Assembly: GCA_033557465.1 (NCBI GenBank)
Contig: CM066035.1
Coordinates: forward strand, 908,269,309 to 908,333,308
Length of the DNA stretch: 64,000 bases
Source: Ichthyophis bannanicus
Taxonomy: Eukaryota; Chordata; Amphibia; Gymnophiona; Ichthyophiidae
Direction: 5' to 3'
Part shown: piece after piece, positions 44,717-55,262 of the stretch
Numbering within the stretch: position 1 is the first letter of the stretch
Layout: the number at the start of each line of letters is the position of its first letter
Notes under the pieces: model-generated
Databases searched by the model: none
Seen by the model: the letters and a program-made list of their open reading frames with translations, nothing else
What the model was told of the DNA's origin: nothing
Made by a program: the position numbers and the translations under genes

Positions 44717-45429
44717 GTGGAACAGTTATTGGCACCACCACTGGTGTCATTAACCGCATTTGGTGTTAGCAGACATACTGTTAAAGCGCAGTAATCACTG
44801 TTGCCACACATTGGTAGCACAGCTGCCTTCCCATAAGTGCCCGGAATGCCCCCAACTGTTACTGCAGAGTTGTCACAGGTATCACAGCTTAACATTTGCA
44901 GTTAGTGTGTATCGACTGCAACCCCTTAATACTGTAGGGGGCTTAGTAAATAGGGGCTATAAGGAACCAATATACAATTAATCCCCTGATTGGACAGGAT
45001 GTCTTCAGGACTTGATACACCACCTACCCTAAATTTTTTAACACTAAAAAAAATGAGGTCACATTGTTTGACCTTCTATCAGCCATGCATAATGACCACC
45101 CCGAATTCCAACAACTCTATCAAACCATTCACTCAGCTAGGCAGAAGAATCTGTGTTCACCTCCTTCTGCCCCATCAGATCCACCCAGATGATACAATTC
45201 TGCTGTAACCTGAAAGCCTACTTGTGCCATCTACAGCTCAAGGAATACTTCTGCACCAACTTCCCATCACCACATAACTATACATAGAAGAAGACAACGA
45301 TACACGATCTGCACCTCAGCGGCTCAGAAAAAAAGAGCGTCTCCCAGTATTCCCCCTCTGGTGACCATACCTCTGAGCTTGATTTTTACATAGAGTACTT
45401 TCAGTGCTATACCCAGATAATCAACACAC
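44717..45429. other. No defined gene; one FB-like terminus
   Basis: 44935-44960 (GGGGGCTTAGTAAATAGGGGC) resembles the FB/short-element termini. 45000-45420 may belong to the Penelope-like fragment that follows, but no motif is clear. Confidence 0.35.
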
Positions 45430-45575
45430 CACTTGCCTCAGAATCTAGGTCACATGGAATGGGAAGCTATCCATAACTTCGTAAGCAAGGTTGACATTAT
45501 CAAAGACACCAATGAAGGAAGAGCTGTAGTTGTCATGAACGAATTGAACCGCACACGAGGAGGCTAATTTTTAAA
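45430..45575 (+). pseudogene. Penelope-like element RT fragment
   Basis: The frame ending at 45569 encodes EWEAIHNFVSKVDIIKDTN then EGRAVVVMNELNRTR, resembling the N-terminal RT block of Penelope-like elements (consensus around ADKGGAVVVM). It is very short and stops shortly after. No other PLE motif (GIY-YIG, YIDD) is visible nearby. Confidence 0.4.
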
Positions 45576-46058
45576 AGAATTATTGCTACTAAAATACCAT
45601 TTCTGACAGCCAGGGGGAAATACGACTTAAGGTTTCCCTAAGGTGCCACCACCCTCAAACAAGTCTGGGGCAGCCCTGACAGTAGGCATTGAGGGGACAG
45701 AGTTTGAGTGGAACATGCAGAGTCAGGAAGTATGTAAAGTAAAGTATGTGCTAGCATTACACCCGCTCTCGAGCTTTCTGGCAGTAAATGCATTCTGCAA
45801 TATACTAATCCTCAAATGCTGTATAATGCCTCCAGCCCTTTAATTTTTTTTATAGAATCACTCAGGGGAGTTTCTCCAAATGGGTTAGTTGTTCGCAGAC
45901 CATGACAGTGATGAACCTCACTTCTAAGCCAGGTTATGTGGTGCATGATCAAATTTACTGCTAATGCTCGGCATCGTGCCAAAGAGCTTCCTTCTAGAGT
46001 TTGTAAGATGTAACATGTATGGGTAGTTTGTCAAGATGTGCTTGGAAATTCTTCTTTA
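45576..46058. other. No gene recognised
   Basis: Unassigned. The sequence just left of 46059 may be the decayed RT of the element at 46059-46320. Confidence 0.4.
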
Positions 46059-46320
46059 TCAAACCTGTGGGTTCCCAATACAATGGGAAATATTTCTGTC
46101 TCTGACTACATTTCTTGGTATTTCAGGATCTTCTGCCTCTCCATGCGATTCACAGATTTCAGCTTTGGTTGGTGGTGTTTTTGCCATATTGATGCTCTTT
46201 CTCAATTTCCTGTAGAACTGTTTTGGGTTCGCTCTAAACAGTTTATTTTGATCTTTCTTTTCTATTTTCTTCATATCTGCGCAGTTTTTGTGCTTCTGCT
46301 GCTACTTTCAACTTATTGTT
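46059..46320 (-). pseudogene. LINE fragment, R2/R4(Dong)-like linker region
   Basis: The minus frame encodes EKKDQNKLFRANPKQFYRKL followed by PPTKAEI, resembling the segment N-terminal to RT in R2/R4-type LINEs (QNxxFxxNxKxFYxxL ... PPxxxEV). The next expected FW..IW block is decayed. No restriction-like endonuclease is seen. Confidence 0.45.
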
Positions 46321-47168
46321 CTAACATAGAAATTTCAGAGCTTCTGTTAATGCAGCATGCTTCAGCTTGATACTGTGGATCTTCCTCAATATCTTGATCA
46401 CCTCTCTGCAACCTTAGGTGCTGCTGCTGGAACCTGGGTTGAGGCCAGGGCAGAAGGTAAAAGGCCAGGGGCATCCCTCATACTCTCCATTACCTGCTCT
46501 AGGTCCTGGCTCTATCACTTCCTACCTCTTGTGGCTGCTCATTACATATCACACTAGCAACCAGCTTATCCAAAGTCTTCTCAGTTTCTAAACCGTCAAG
46601 GGCTGATGCAGTAACCATGCGCTTGAGCCATGGTAGGGCACTGCATTGTGTGCAAAACCCAGCATATTTTATGACATCAGCCCCTCAGTCTCTTCAGATT
46701 CTCAAAATCCCTTAAATGAGGGGTCATCTGATTCAGTATCGTTCCAAACCTGCTTCATACACTTCTCAGGAGGGAACAGGGTGCACCTACTAGTACAGTA
46801 TGCCGGCTTTTCCTGCTGACCTTCTACCTCTTTTCTCCTCACCCTGCACTCTATCTGCTTTCTGTTGCTCCTGTGTAGAAATGGGAGCAGACAACTGGTA
46901 CTTCATGTTTTCACTGGGACCTGTATCTGCAGCTGTTGGTATTTTCCTCCTAAAAATATATATTTCTCAGCTAGGCTGGTAGACTACAGGGGTTCTGAGA
47001 TACATGTTTCTAATCATCACCACTAGTGCTGCCGCTGACCCTAGGTCTCTCTGAATGATCAAAAACCTTTCCTCCCTGCTTCTCCCACCATTTCCATGCC
47101 TATGTCTAGCAGGTGCTGGCATGATTCAATGAGAGAGAAACAGTTTCTATATATAGCATAATGTTTGA
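46321..47168. other. No gene seen
   Basis: Unassigned sequence with short frames on the plus strand and no motif. A plain background stretch up to the SINE target site. Confidence 0.45.
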
Positions 47169-47556
47169 GGATTATACTGTTAATATATAAATATATATAT
47201 ATATATATATTGTCGTGGGGAGCGCCCCCTACGCCTATGGGCAATCCACGGCAAAGATTATTTTTAGAGAGCCCCAGGGAACGTAAGGTTCATCGACGTA
47301 GTAAAATGGCCTTACCAATTCCGGCTGCCTAAAAGAACTCAGTAACAAGACCAAGTGGAGGGAATTAAGGCTTTTATTCCCCATCAATGCAAGGGTTCAA
47401 CATAAGAGATGGATAATGAAACAGAAAGTCCTTTGTTGCAAAAGGTACCAGTATTCATAAACATGTGCTTAATTGTTACACTTCACAATTAATGCAGAGC
47501 TTGGGTAACAGGAATTCAGTTCATTCCAAAAGCATAAACATTCTATAAACTCTTCT

Positions 47557-48687
47557 ATGTTATTCAGAGACTACTTCAATTCGGTACACCACGGCCTGCT
47601 CATAGAACGCTTAAAAGAAAAAGGCATTAATGGCCTCGCCCTTGATTGGTGCAAATCATACCTTGAAGGAAGATGGCAACAAGTAAGATCAAGATCAACA
47701 AAATCAGAGCCCTTCCACCAAGATCAGGGTGTTCCTCAAGGCTCATCATTATCATCTCTCATGTTTAACATTTACGTACAACCTGTCTGCAACATCATCA
47801 GATCTTTCAATGTCCAATGTCAGATATACGCCGATGATATCCTTCTTTACATGCCATTCTCCACAAAGCAAATGGACCTCTCACCTCTCATTGAATGTTT
47901 TGATGCAGTATCAGAATGGTTTCTATCTCAAAACCTCCGTATTCAACATAAGAAAACGGAGGTACTCTTCATCACAAGAAATCCGAATTTTACCCCACCA
48001 CCTCATATAAAAGTGAGAGAAGCTGAACTCCAAACAAAGTCTACAATCCGATACTTAGGAGTTACTCTAGATCAACACTTGGACATGAAGCTTCACATAT
48101 CCTACATTGTCAGAGCCGTATATTTCAAGATCCGGACACTCAAACACCTCAGATCTTTATTGGACCCAAGTGACTTCCGGACTGTATACCAAGCTCTTAT
48201 CCTACCCCACTTTGATTTCGCCAACGCCATTCTCCAAGGCCTCCCACAGTCTACTTTGAACCCCCTTCAGCTAGCCATGAACGCCGCTGCTAGAGTTCTT
48301 TCTGGAGCATCGAGATTTGACCACATCACACCCATCTTAACTCAACTCCACTGGCTCCCAACACACGGAAGAATACTATTCAAGACTCTGACGCTTACCT
48401 TTAAAGCCATCAACGGCATAACCGCTTCACAACTAGTGGATCTAATTCAGCCCACCCCACCTAACAGATCCAGAAGATCCACATCAGCAAACACTCTAAT
48501 TATCCCAAGTGCATCAACAAAACGCACACTAACAACGTCAAACAGGGCTTTCAGTTTTTATGCTCCCAAGTGTTGGAACATATTACCACCAGCAATCCGA
48601 GCCATCACCGATCTCACACAATTCAGGAAAGCACTAAAACATTACTTATTTATTCAACATTACCAGATCAACCATACTCCACCATAG
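47557..48687 (+). CDS. L2 ORF2 C-terminal half: reverse transcriptase, open but 5'-truncated
   Basis: 376 codons without a stop. It lacks the endonuclease and RT fingers. It begins in the first catalytic motif (DYFNSVHHGLL, where relatives have an AFDxxxH box; the first residues derive from flanking DNA). It retains QGVPQGSSLSSLMFNIYVQP, CQIYADDILLYMPF (YADD intact), KKTEVLFITRNP, IRYLGVTLDQHLDMK, and the C-terminal LHWLPTHGRILFKTLTLTFKA and WNILPPAIRAI blocks. Compared with 12891-16665 it is the same clade but a different subfamily. It is non-functional because of truncation, although the open frame suggests a young insertion. Confidence 0.88.
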   Translation: MLFRDYFNSVHHGLLIERLKEKGINGLALDWCKSYLEGRWQQVRSRSTKSEPFHQDQGVPQGSSLSSLMFNIYVQPVCNIIRSFNVQCQIYADDILLYMPFSTKQMDLSPLIECFDAVSEWFLSQNLRIQHKKTEVLFITRNPNFTPPPHIKVREAELQTKSTIRYLGVTLDQHLDMKLHISYIVRAVYFKIRTLKHLRSLLDPSDFRTVYQALILPHFDFANAILQGLPQSTLNPLQLAMNAAARVLSGASRFDHITPILTQLHWLPTHGRILFKTLTLTFKAINGITASQLVDLIQPTPPNRSRRSTSANTLIIPSASTKRTLTTSNRAFSFYAPKCWNILPPAIRAITDLTQFRKALKHYLFIQHYQINHTPP

Positions 48688-48946
48688 CCACACCTTTCTT
48701 TCCAGAAACCTCTACATATTAGTCCCTATACTTAATATCTTTCTGTAGGTTCATAACCCACTATGCAAAGCTTACTGCTACATATGTAAATAGTTGATGT
48801 GCATGTTTCCCTAAGTTATCCAAGTTGTATTTCCTTGTTCTCTGTAAAAATAACGTTTGTTCATTATGTTTCACTGTTCCATGTAAACCGTGCTGATACT
48901 AAATAGTGCGGTATATAAGAAACTAAACTAAAATAAATAAATAAAT
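47557..48946 (+). mobile_element. L2 LINE, 5'-truncated, with TAAA tail
   Basis: It starts inside RT and ends with ATGTAAACCGTGCTGATACT, GGTATATAAG, then AAATAAATAAATAAATA. Inserted antisense into the third frame of LTR-like copy A; the minus frame 48928-49314 is interrupted here. The exact TSD is not certain. Confidence 0.88.
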
Positions 48947-50521
48947 ACAGACTCTTGACATGAGGCTGTGCACAGGTCACATTCCATCTGTTCTGGTGGA
49001 GATAGGGAAACTGTATTTATGCATTCTGTTTCCATGCATTCTTCTTCACTAGAATCATCAGGGGAATAAACACTGTCCCTGTCTGACTCGGGTCGGTGTG
49101 CTATGCCTCTAGGGCCTTGTCTCCAATAACAGCCTGTTCTCAGGGCTTTTGGGATTTTATTAAACCATGTCAGACGGCTGCCTGGGTGAAAATCTTCACA
49201 GTCTTGGCAAGTGCATATATCTATATGATTTGCAAGGTATTGTGGGCAATGTAGTTCATTCACACCAGACACAGCTGCTGACAATAATTTAGTTGTGCTC
49301 TTGGGTAAAGCCAATAAGATATTTATTTATGGGGTTATTTCTCCCAACACAGATATGCTTGGTAGCACATAAATTAGGTAACTTGCTTTCAGTGTTAACT
49401 TGGAAAAACAAAGTCAAAATCAGGAAAACAACAAATGAAAAGCCACAAAGCAAGAAACAAACTGTTCTTTTCAGGTTAACTTCTGATTACTTCCCACATA
49501 GATACAGAAGTGATTCTCTCCTAGCTCACAAGCAATTAGGTAAGGCTTAATTGCTAGCAGTCACCAGCTGAAACCCCTTAGCTGGCTTGCCTTCCACTGT
49601 GTGGGTCAAATCCTGCTTCAGGAGCTTTTCTGAGTAGATTAAAGAACAAATTTGTATTTCTTTGTGATGGTTGCTGTACTTTATAACAGAAAGTTACCAA
49701 CGGAGTTTAGATAGAGAGCAGTCCATATAAACAGGATCCTCATCTGCTATTATTCCCCCTTGTTCAACAAGCATGGGTTCAATATCATGAATTGGCACAG
49801 ATGAATCTCTCAATGGAGCATTTTCAGGAGAATACTTGTTTCCCTGCTGTCTTTCAAGGTTATAGCTAGGACATAGATCAGTGTTCATACCTGAGCTTCC
49901 ATTGCTGCTAGAGTTCCTCTCTATATAGTCTGGCCAGTATGTAGTCCAGTTCTTATGTCCAGCCTTCCAATCCAGATCCCTGGACACTGGATCTCTCTTC
50001 ACATACCTTCTGGCACAGGTCTTAGGATCCCTTCCACGTGCCGCCGTCTCCCTCACAGGTAGCCTCTGGTGATTCCTAGCTCTGCAGCACCATTCCTCTG
50101 GCTTTCCCCAGTCCAATGGTGTATGCTGGCCCTTGGAATACCTCCCAGTATACGTACTGCTTTGGACTCTTCTAGACCTCTCAAAGGCTTTTCTCCTCTT
50201 TCTTCCAGAGGGTTTCCTTGCCTCTCTGTCTGTCCGGTTTGGCTTCTGCTTCTGATGATCCTTCAGATGAAACTGATGATCATTCTCTGGATATCCAAGG
50301 TGATCATGAAGATGGTCATCTGTAGAATAAACTCTACTCTTATTCTGCTTAGATGAGTGCTCCTCCCTAACACAGCGCAGCTGTGCTGACTCAGGCCTGG
50401 CCCTTTGAGATGAGTGTTCCATCCTAGCACAGCACAGCTGTGCTGAATCCAGCCCTGCCCTTTGCAATGAGTGCTTGGAGATTACCTCATAGCCCTTTTG
50501 ATTGAACACACGTTTTCTCAC
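48947..50521 (-). pseudogene. Frames 2 and 3 of LTR-like copy A, function unknown
   Basis: 50521-49694 is a 275-residue basic, Arg/Ser/Gln-rich frame ending DPVYMDCSLSKLRW. 49314-48947 is a second frame with a Cys/His-containing middle (CTCQDCEDFH) and an acidic tail containing SSEEECMETEC and SPPEQMECDLC, cut by the L2 insertion. The tail resembles the end of the copy B frame (SEPMECNFC), so the two copies are homologous here. I recognise no known domain. The plus strand is poor in A, which by itself makes minus frames open, so coding status is uncertain. Confidence 0.45.
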
Positions 50522-50787
50522 CTTCAGCTCCTCTCATGGCTGTTGGAAACCTGGTGCATTCTGGGACTGGTAGTCTTTTATGGCAAAATTCTGTTTTCTC
50601 ATTTCTACCAGCACTGACAGGTTGCTTGTTCAGAGACACTTCACCTTTTCTATAGCCCCTTCCTGAGCTATGATAAGCTTCCTTATCACAACCAGTATGG
50701 TTTCTCCTTCTTTGTAGAGTGAGGACTTATTTTAACAGGGACTTTAGGATTCAAACATTCAATATCATCAATAAAGGTTCCATACCT

Positions 50788-51647
50788 TTTCTTCTCCGAC
50801 CCAAGGTATTTACGTTGGAGTCCATCTGGGACGCTATAGCCACTTTATCTACAGCTATGATTTCTCGTACTACAGTTTTGACCTCTCAAATTCAAGATCA
50901 TGACGCTGCTATCCAGAAAAATGCTGCTGATATTGATGTTCTTATGTCTACTAATGAACAGTTGAAGAATCAGATTACCAATTTAGGATCTCAGCTAGAC
51001 AATGCTTCCGCAGTTTCGTCGACTTTAATTAAAGAAAACGGGACTTTTAAATATAAATTGGAAGCGTTGGAGAATGCTTCCCGGGCTGCCAACCTTAGAG
51101 TTTTGAACTTTCCTCGAGTATCGGGTACCACTGCTCTGGATATGTTTAAAAGATATATGTTAGAAGTTTTAAAAGTCCCCGAGGGTTTAATCCCCCCTTT
51201 GGCAAAGGTGTACTATCTTCCCCTAGCAAAGAAAAAAGCTGGGGATCCTGTTGTACTTTCCGAAGTTAATTTTGATGTCCTGGATATTTCAGGTTTGATT
51301 TCTGATGTTGGGAGGGAAGCCTGTGTTGCTTCTACGTTGCTAGTGCAATGTGCTTTAATATTTCAGATAAAGATTGGCTTTTGAGGCTTTTCTTTAAAAA
51401 ACGGCTAGAAACCTTTATGGGCTTAACACTTTCTATGTTTCCTGACATAACTAAAGATACCCAAAAAAGGAGGAAACAATTTCTTTTGTATAAGTCAGGT
51501 GTAATCCAGCTGGGGGGCTCCTTCTTCCTCAGGTTTCCATGTCGATGTTTGGTTATTATAAAGAATGTAAAATATGTTTTTTCTGATCCAAATGATCTTA
51601 ATGTTTTCATTAATGCCAGACTATCCGCAATAGTGTCGTCAGAATAA
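50788..51647 (+). pseudogene. L1-type ORF1 protein, truncated and frameshifted
   Basis: Frame 1 (to 51384) has a coiled coil (QIQDHDAAIQKNAADIDVL ... LKNQITNLGSQLD), then an RRM-like start (NLRVLNFPRVSG) and the IPPLAKVYYLP block. Near 51345 the sense moves to the +1 frame 51348-51647 with DKDWLLRLFFKK, LSMFPDITKDTQKRRKQFL and the final YVFSDPNDLNVFINARL, the ORF1 C-terminal domain. One frameshift therefore lies around 51340-51360. The N-terminus is missing through 5' truncation. Confidence 0.8.
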
Positions 51648-51940
51648 TGGTAACATCTATATATGTTTCTCTTAAGGAGTTGATACTCTCGGGTCCTCCG
51701 TGGCTTTTTGATTTTTCTTATTGTGGGTTACCTCTTATTTCTTTCAAGTGCCTCTGCTTGGAAGTATCTCTTTCGCTTTTTCCCCCCATTTATGTGGACT
51801 ACTTGGAATAATGTTTGGATTATTATCTTTATTTTTGTCTTATTGCATTATTGACATGTATTCTATTTTCTTGCAAGGGATTGTACATTTCTTGTTGTTT
51901 TTTGGAAAATTGCATAAATAAAAAAAAAAAAAAAAAAAAA
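50788..51940 (+). mobile_element. L1/Tx1-type element: ORF1 joined directly to a 3' UTR (HAL1-like), 5'-truncated
   Basis: Flanked by a 17-bp TSD ATAAAGGTTCCATACCT (50771-50787 and 51941-51957) and ending in about 22 A residues. It contains the C-terminal two thirds of an ORF1 protein, then about 290 bp of 3' UTR with no ORF2 between. Inserted antisense into LTR-like copy A. Confidence 0.88.
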
Positions 51941-51957
51941 ATAAAGGTTCCATACCT

Positions 51958-52914
51958 GGAGCTTTGCTGGCTTGAATCCACCGTGTTTTCCCTTTTAGCA
52001 ATTTTCCTGCTGTAGCAATTTCTCCGCCTGTCAGCATTAGGCAGGGCTGTGCTTCTTGGCATTTTGGTGAAACCTGGTATGAATTCTCTTCTCTCTCTTG
52101 GTAAGAACTCAGGTTTATTATAAATTGCCTTTCCTTTCTTGCTTGGTAAAACTGGATAATTATTTCTCAGAGACTCTAAGCTTCTCTCCAAACCATTCCC
52201 TTTGGCTCCTTGCTTAGGTCTCTCTGTTCTGGAGTCAGGAACGCTGTGAGAACAGGGCGTGGCACAGCCTCTAACTTCAGAGCTGGCTCTAACAAACTTT
52301 CTTGGGACAGCTGCACAGTCAGCCTGGCCCTTCTGGATTTCACCCTTGTGAACCCTGTACCTGTGGGCTTGCTCCTCTAGGATTTCTTCAGTTACTCCTT
52401 CTCTTGGAGATAAACCTCTTGATAGAGCTGTTCCCCCTTGGGAAGACGTCCCTCTGTCTCTGTTCCTTCTCAGGTCCTTTTCTTTCTTTGGTGAAGCCGT
52501 GCTCCCCTGTGTAGCCGTGCTTCTCCTCTCTGATGCAGCCGTGCACCTCTTCCTTAATGCAGCTGGACCTCCCTTCCTTACTGCAGCTGGACCTCCCTGT
52601 GTAGCCGTGCACCTCTTCCTTAATGCAGCTGAACACCTCTTCCTTACTGCAGCCGGGCACCCCTGTGTAGCTGTGCACCTCTTCCTTAATGCATCTGGAC
52701 CTCCTCTGCAAGCATTCAGCTCTGGCTTATAAGGAAATCTTTCCTGCCTGACTTCCGGGTTCATTTCCAGGTGCAAGTCATTAGGCTTCTCAAGCTCATT
52801 AGCTCCTGAATGTTCCTTCCTGCTCCCTCTAGCTGTGCCTGGAGGTAATTGCACATCTAGATTCTTAAAAGAAACAGGATTTCTTTTCAAGTTTTCAACT
52901 TTATCAATACCCAC
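51958..52914 (-). pseudogene. Frame 1 of LTR-like copy A, with internal repeats
   Basis: Open minus frame of about 320 codons within the element, beginning right at its 5' end with GIDKVENLKRNPVSFK. The middle (52490-52710) consists of repeats of the type ALRKRCTATQGGPAAVRKGG, that is, a minisatellite in coding phase. The rest is basic (PREGVTEEILEEQAHRYR, NRDRG). The frame runs into the L1-type insertion at 51957 and continues on its far side (50770-50700) for about 25 codons before stops. No domain recognised. Confidence 0.4.
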
Positions 52915-52923
52915 ATCATGACA

Positions 52924-52951
52924 ATAAGTAAATAAATAAATAAATAAATAA

Positions 52952-53039
<88 letters not shown>

Positions 53040-53060
53040 TTATTTATTTATTTATTTATT
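52924..53060. repeat. Compound microsatellite (AAAT)n(AT)n(ATTT)n
   Basis: AAATAAAT units, then about 38 AT dinucleotides, then ATTTATTT units. It is the tail of the minus-strand SINE at 53061-53280, secondarily expanded, and is self-complementary. Confidence 0.92.
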
Positions 53061-53280
53061 AAGTGTCTTCAAGTCAATGCTGACTCCTGGCAACTCAGCA
53101 GCCCCTGGGTTTTCTTGGCAAGGTATGACTGGAAGTAGATTGCCAGGCCTTTTCTTCCCAGGCAATGGAGTGGAGAGTGACTTACCTGAGGCCACAAAGA
53201 GTGTTAGTGGAAATCAAACCCTGATCTTTTGAGTATGAAGCTGTTGCTCTAACCGCTATGCTACTCCTCCACTCCATGTG
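53061..53280 (-). mobile_element. tRNA-derived SINE with an RTE-type 3' end
   Basis: Read on the minus strand: A box AGTAGCATAGCGGTTAGAG, B box GGGTTTGATTTCC, body with GTGGCCTCAGGTAAGTCACT, and a 3' end GTTGCCAGGAGTCAGCATTG followed by ACTTGAAGACACTTAA. That end aligns with the RTE 3' end at 21282-21325 (GTCGCCATGAGTCGACGCTG). 21-bp TSD at 47169 and 53284. Mobilisation by an RTE enzyme is inferred from the shared tail. Confidence 0.82.
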
Positions 53281-53304
53281 TGGGGATTATACTGTTAATA
53301 TATA

Positions 53305-53889
53305 ACACAGTACATACACTATACTCTAGTGGTAGACTAGAGAGCCATTGGATACTGCAGCACAGCCAGTCACTTTGCCATCTGTATGGACCCACAGAAT
53401 GTTCCAGACTTGTCCAAGTTAAGTGACTCTCACATATACAAAGTCAATTGGTGTGTGTCCTACTTGCCTCAGCCTTTTCTCTGCTGTACTTCTTTCAGTT
53501 TATTTTCTATCAAGCTTCTTAATATGGAGTCGATCTGATCTGCACCACAGAACCCAATTTTCTCTGATATACAAACTATCTCAGTACCTCTATATCTGTG
53601 TCCTCTGTGTCCTCTTTCCTTTCTCTCTCTCTCTCTAAGCCTTAACATTTTCACCCCTTTTATCTATGAAGCCTACATTTTCCAAATACAAGCTTCTTTC
53701 CTTCCAAAATCCAGAAGAGAAATGGCAAGAAAATGATGCTGATTTTGAATTCATGATGACATCATCAGCTATTGGATATGGAAGAAATGCGGCTGGAATA
53801 GGTTTGTTTGGCTGCTTATCAAAAAGCTTTGCCATAGCAACTTGTGCTTCTTCCTTGTCCCCTCCCAAAGTAGTGCTATTCTATTTGGC
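53305..53889. other. No gene seen
   Basis: Unassigned sequence with a short CT run at 53620-53636. No motifs. Confidence 0.45.
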
Positions 53890-54238
53890 TAATAAAGGAT
53901 CTGTGATGGGGTGTACTTCCCGTCACTGCCAGAGTCCCGGGGGACCTCAGCTAGTTCCTGCTCTGGGAATATGGACCCATTCAGGAGGGGACCCCTAGAA
54001 CATCAGATGAGGACATCCAGCAGCCAAGGAAGGGCCCAAACCCCTGTTCCCTCCCTGGGCCTGACTCCCTTACAAGACCTGGGATGGGAGGGAGGTGGAA
54101 ATGGAGGTGAAGGACTCGTCCTAGACCCCCATGGAGATAGACCCTCAGCGGGACGAGGAGATGGAGCTGGGAAATGTGGAACAGCTAGTCCCTGAAGAGA
54201 CACCCATGGTGGATAATCTGCCAGACTTGGGGTAGTTG
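53890..54238 (+). pseudogene. Ty3/gypsy fragment homologous to 60590-60895
   Basis: About 340 bp matching 60590-60895 in the same orientation (shared phrases CCCAAACCCCTGTTC, CTGGGATGGGAG, GACACCCATG, GACTTGGGGT). In the 60.5 kb copy this sequence follows the protease region, so it is the linker downstream of protease in this gypsy family. It ends where the CR1 3' end begins. Confidence 0.6.
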
Positions 54239-55262
54239 TAGCAACAAGTAGCTACATAGTACATAGTATATGATGGCAGATAAAGACCAGAATGGTCCAT
54301 CTAGTCTGCTCAGCAAGGCGGCAAGAGTAGGTGCACCTGCCGCTCCGTGCAAGTCTCCCCTCCCCATGTCTTTGTTTAGGGGTGTCCCACCGCTCCGTAT
54401 AAGTCACCCCTATTTGTTTAGATATAAGAGATAGTTATGTTTATTTTGATTTTATCCTTTTGCTATAAAGGGATCCACTGTGTCTGTCCCATGCCTTTTT
54501 GAATTCTGTCACTGTATTTGCCCCCCACCACTTCCATCAGGAGGGAATTCCAAGCATCCACCACCCTTTCAGTGAAAAAGTATTTCCTGACATTGCCTTT
54601 CAGTTTACCCCCTTGCAGCTTCATGTTATGCCCTCTAGTTTTACAGCTTCCCCGTCTTTGGAAGAGGTTTATTTGTTCATTAATACTCTTTAAGTATTTA
54701 AAGGTCTGAATCATATCTCCCCTGTCCCTCCTCTCCTTCAGAATGTACATATTTAGGTCTTCAGGTTTCTTCTCATAAGTCGTCTGACGCAGACTCCATA
54801 TCATGTTGGTCACCTTCCTCTGAACCGTTTCCAGTCTTTTTATATCCTTTGCAAGATATGGTCTCTAAAAGTGAACACAATATTCAAAGTGAGGCCTTAC
54901 CAGTGACTTGTACAGTTGCATTAGTACCTCTTCCTTTCTGCTGGTAACTCCTCTTTGTATGCAACCCAGCATCCTTCTGACTTTTGCCACCATCTTGTCA
55001 CACTATTTTGTTACCTTGAGATCTTCAGAAACAGTCACTCCGAGGTCCTTCTCCTTGTCCATGCACACCAACCTCTTGCCCCCTATTGCATACAATACCC
55101 TTGGATTTCTGTTTCCCAAGTGCATGACAGTGCACTCCTTCACATTAAATCTTAATTGCCAAGCATTAGACCATTCTTCCAGCTTTTGTAAATCTTTCCT
55201 CATGTTATCCACTTTGTTGCAAATTTTCGTGTCATCTGCAAAAAGACAGACTTTTCCATTTA
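54239..55262 (-). mobile_element. CR1 LINE 3' segment
   Basis: The 3' tail near 54240 carries TACATAGTACATAGTA and GATGGCAGATAAAGACCAG. The minus frame 54813-54463 encodes the C-terminus (LEERRDRGDMIQTFKYL-like, KTRGHNMKLQGGKLKG). The frame through 55003-55212 encodes MRKDLQKLEEWSNAWQLRFN. At 55236-55260 is the active-site box LFADDTKI. The segment begins at the residues just before that box (GLNGKVC), where orientation flips. Confidence 0.85.

Larger units (their letters stand above)
47211..52923 (-). mobile_element. LTR-like element copy A (TGTC...GACA), with two nested inserts
   Basis: In element orientation (minus) it begins TGTCATGATG at 52923 and ends CCCCACGACA at 47211. Copy B at 57744-59140 has the same ends. 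A polyadenylation signal (GGAATAAAAGCC) lies about 165 bp before the 3' end, as in an LTR. Without the L2 (47557-48946) and L1-type (50788-51940) inserts it is about 3.2 kb. It carries three long minus-strand frames. TG...CA ends and a poly(A) signal fit a solo LTR; the length and frames are unusual for one. No pol genes are present. Confidence 0.6.
47169..53304. other. 21-bp direct repeat bracketing a nested insertion complex
   Basis: GGATTATACTGTTAATATAT plus A occurs at 47169-47189 and again at 53284-53304. Immediately left of the right copy is the 5' end of a minus-strand SINE, so this is best read as the SINE's TSD. The LTR-like element 47211-52923 lies inside the TA/TAAA-rich tail of that SINE. 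Confidence 0.8.

Noticed and set aside
53469..53998. Host exon candidates between the SINE and the gypsy fragment
   Set aside because: Frames are short, on both strands, with no splice-site and domain combination that could be defended.
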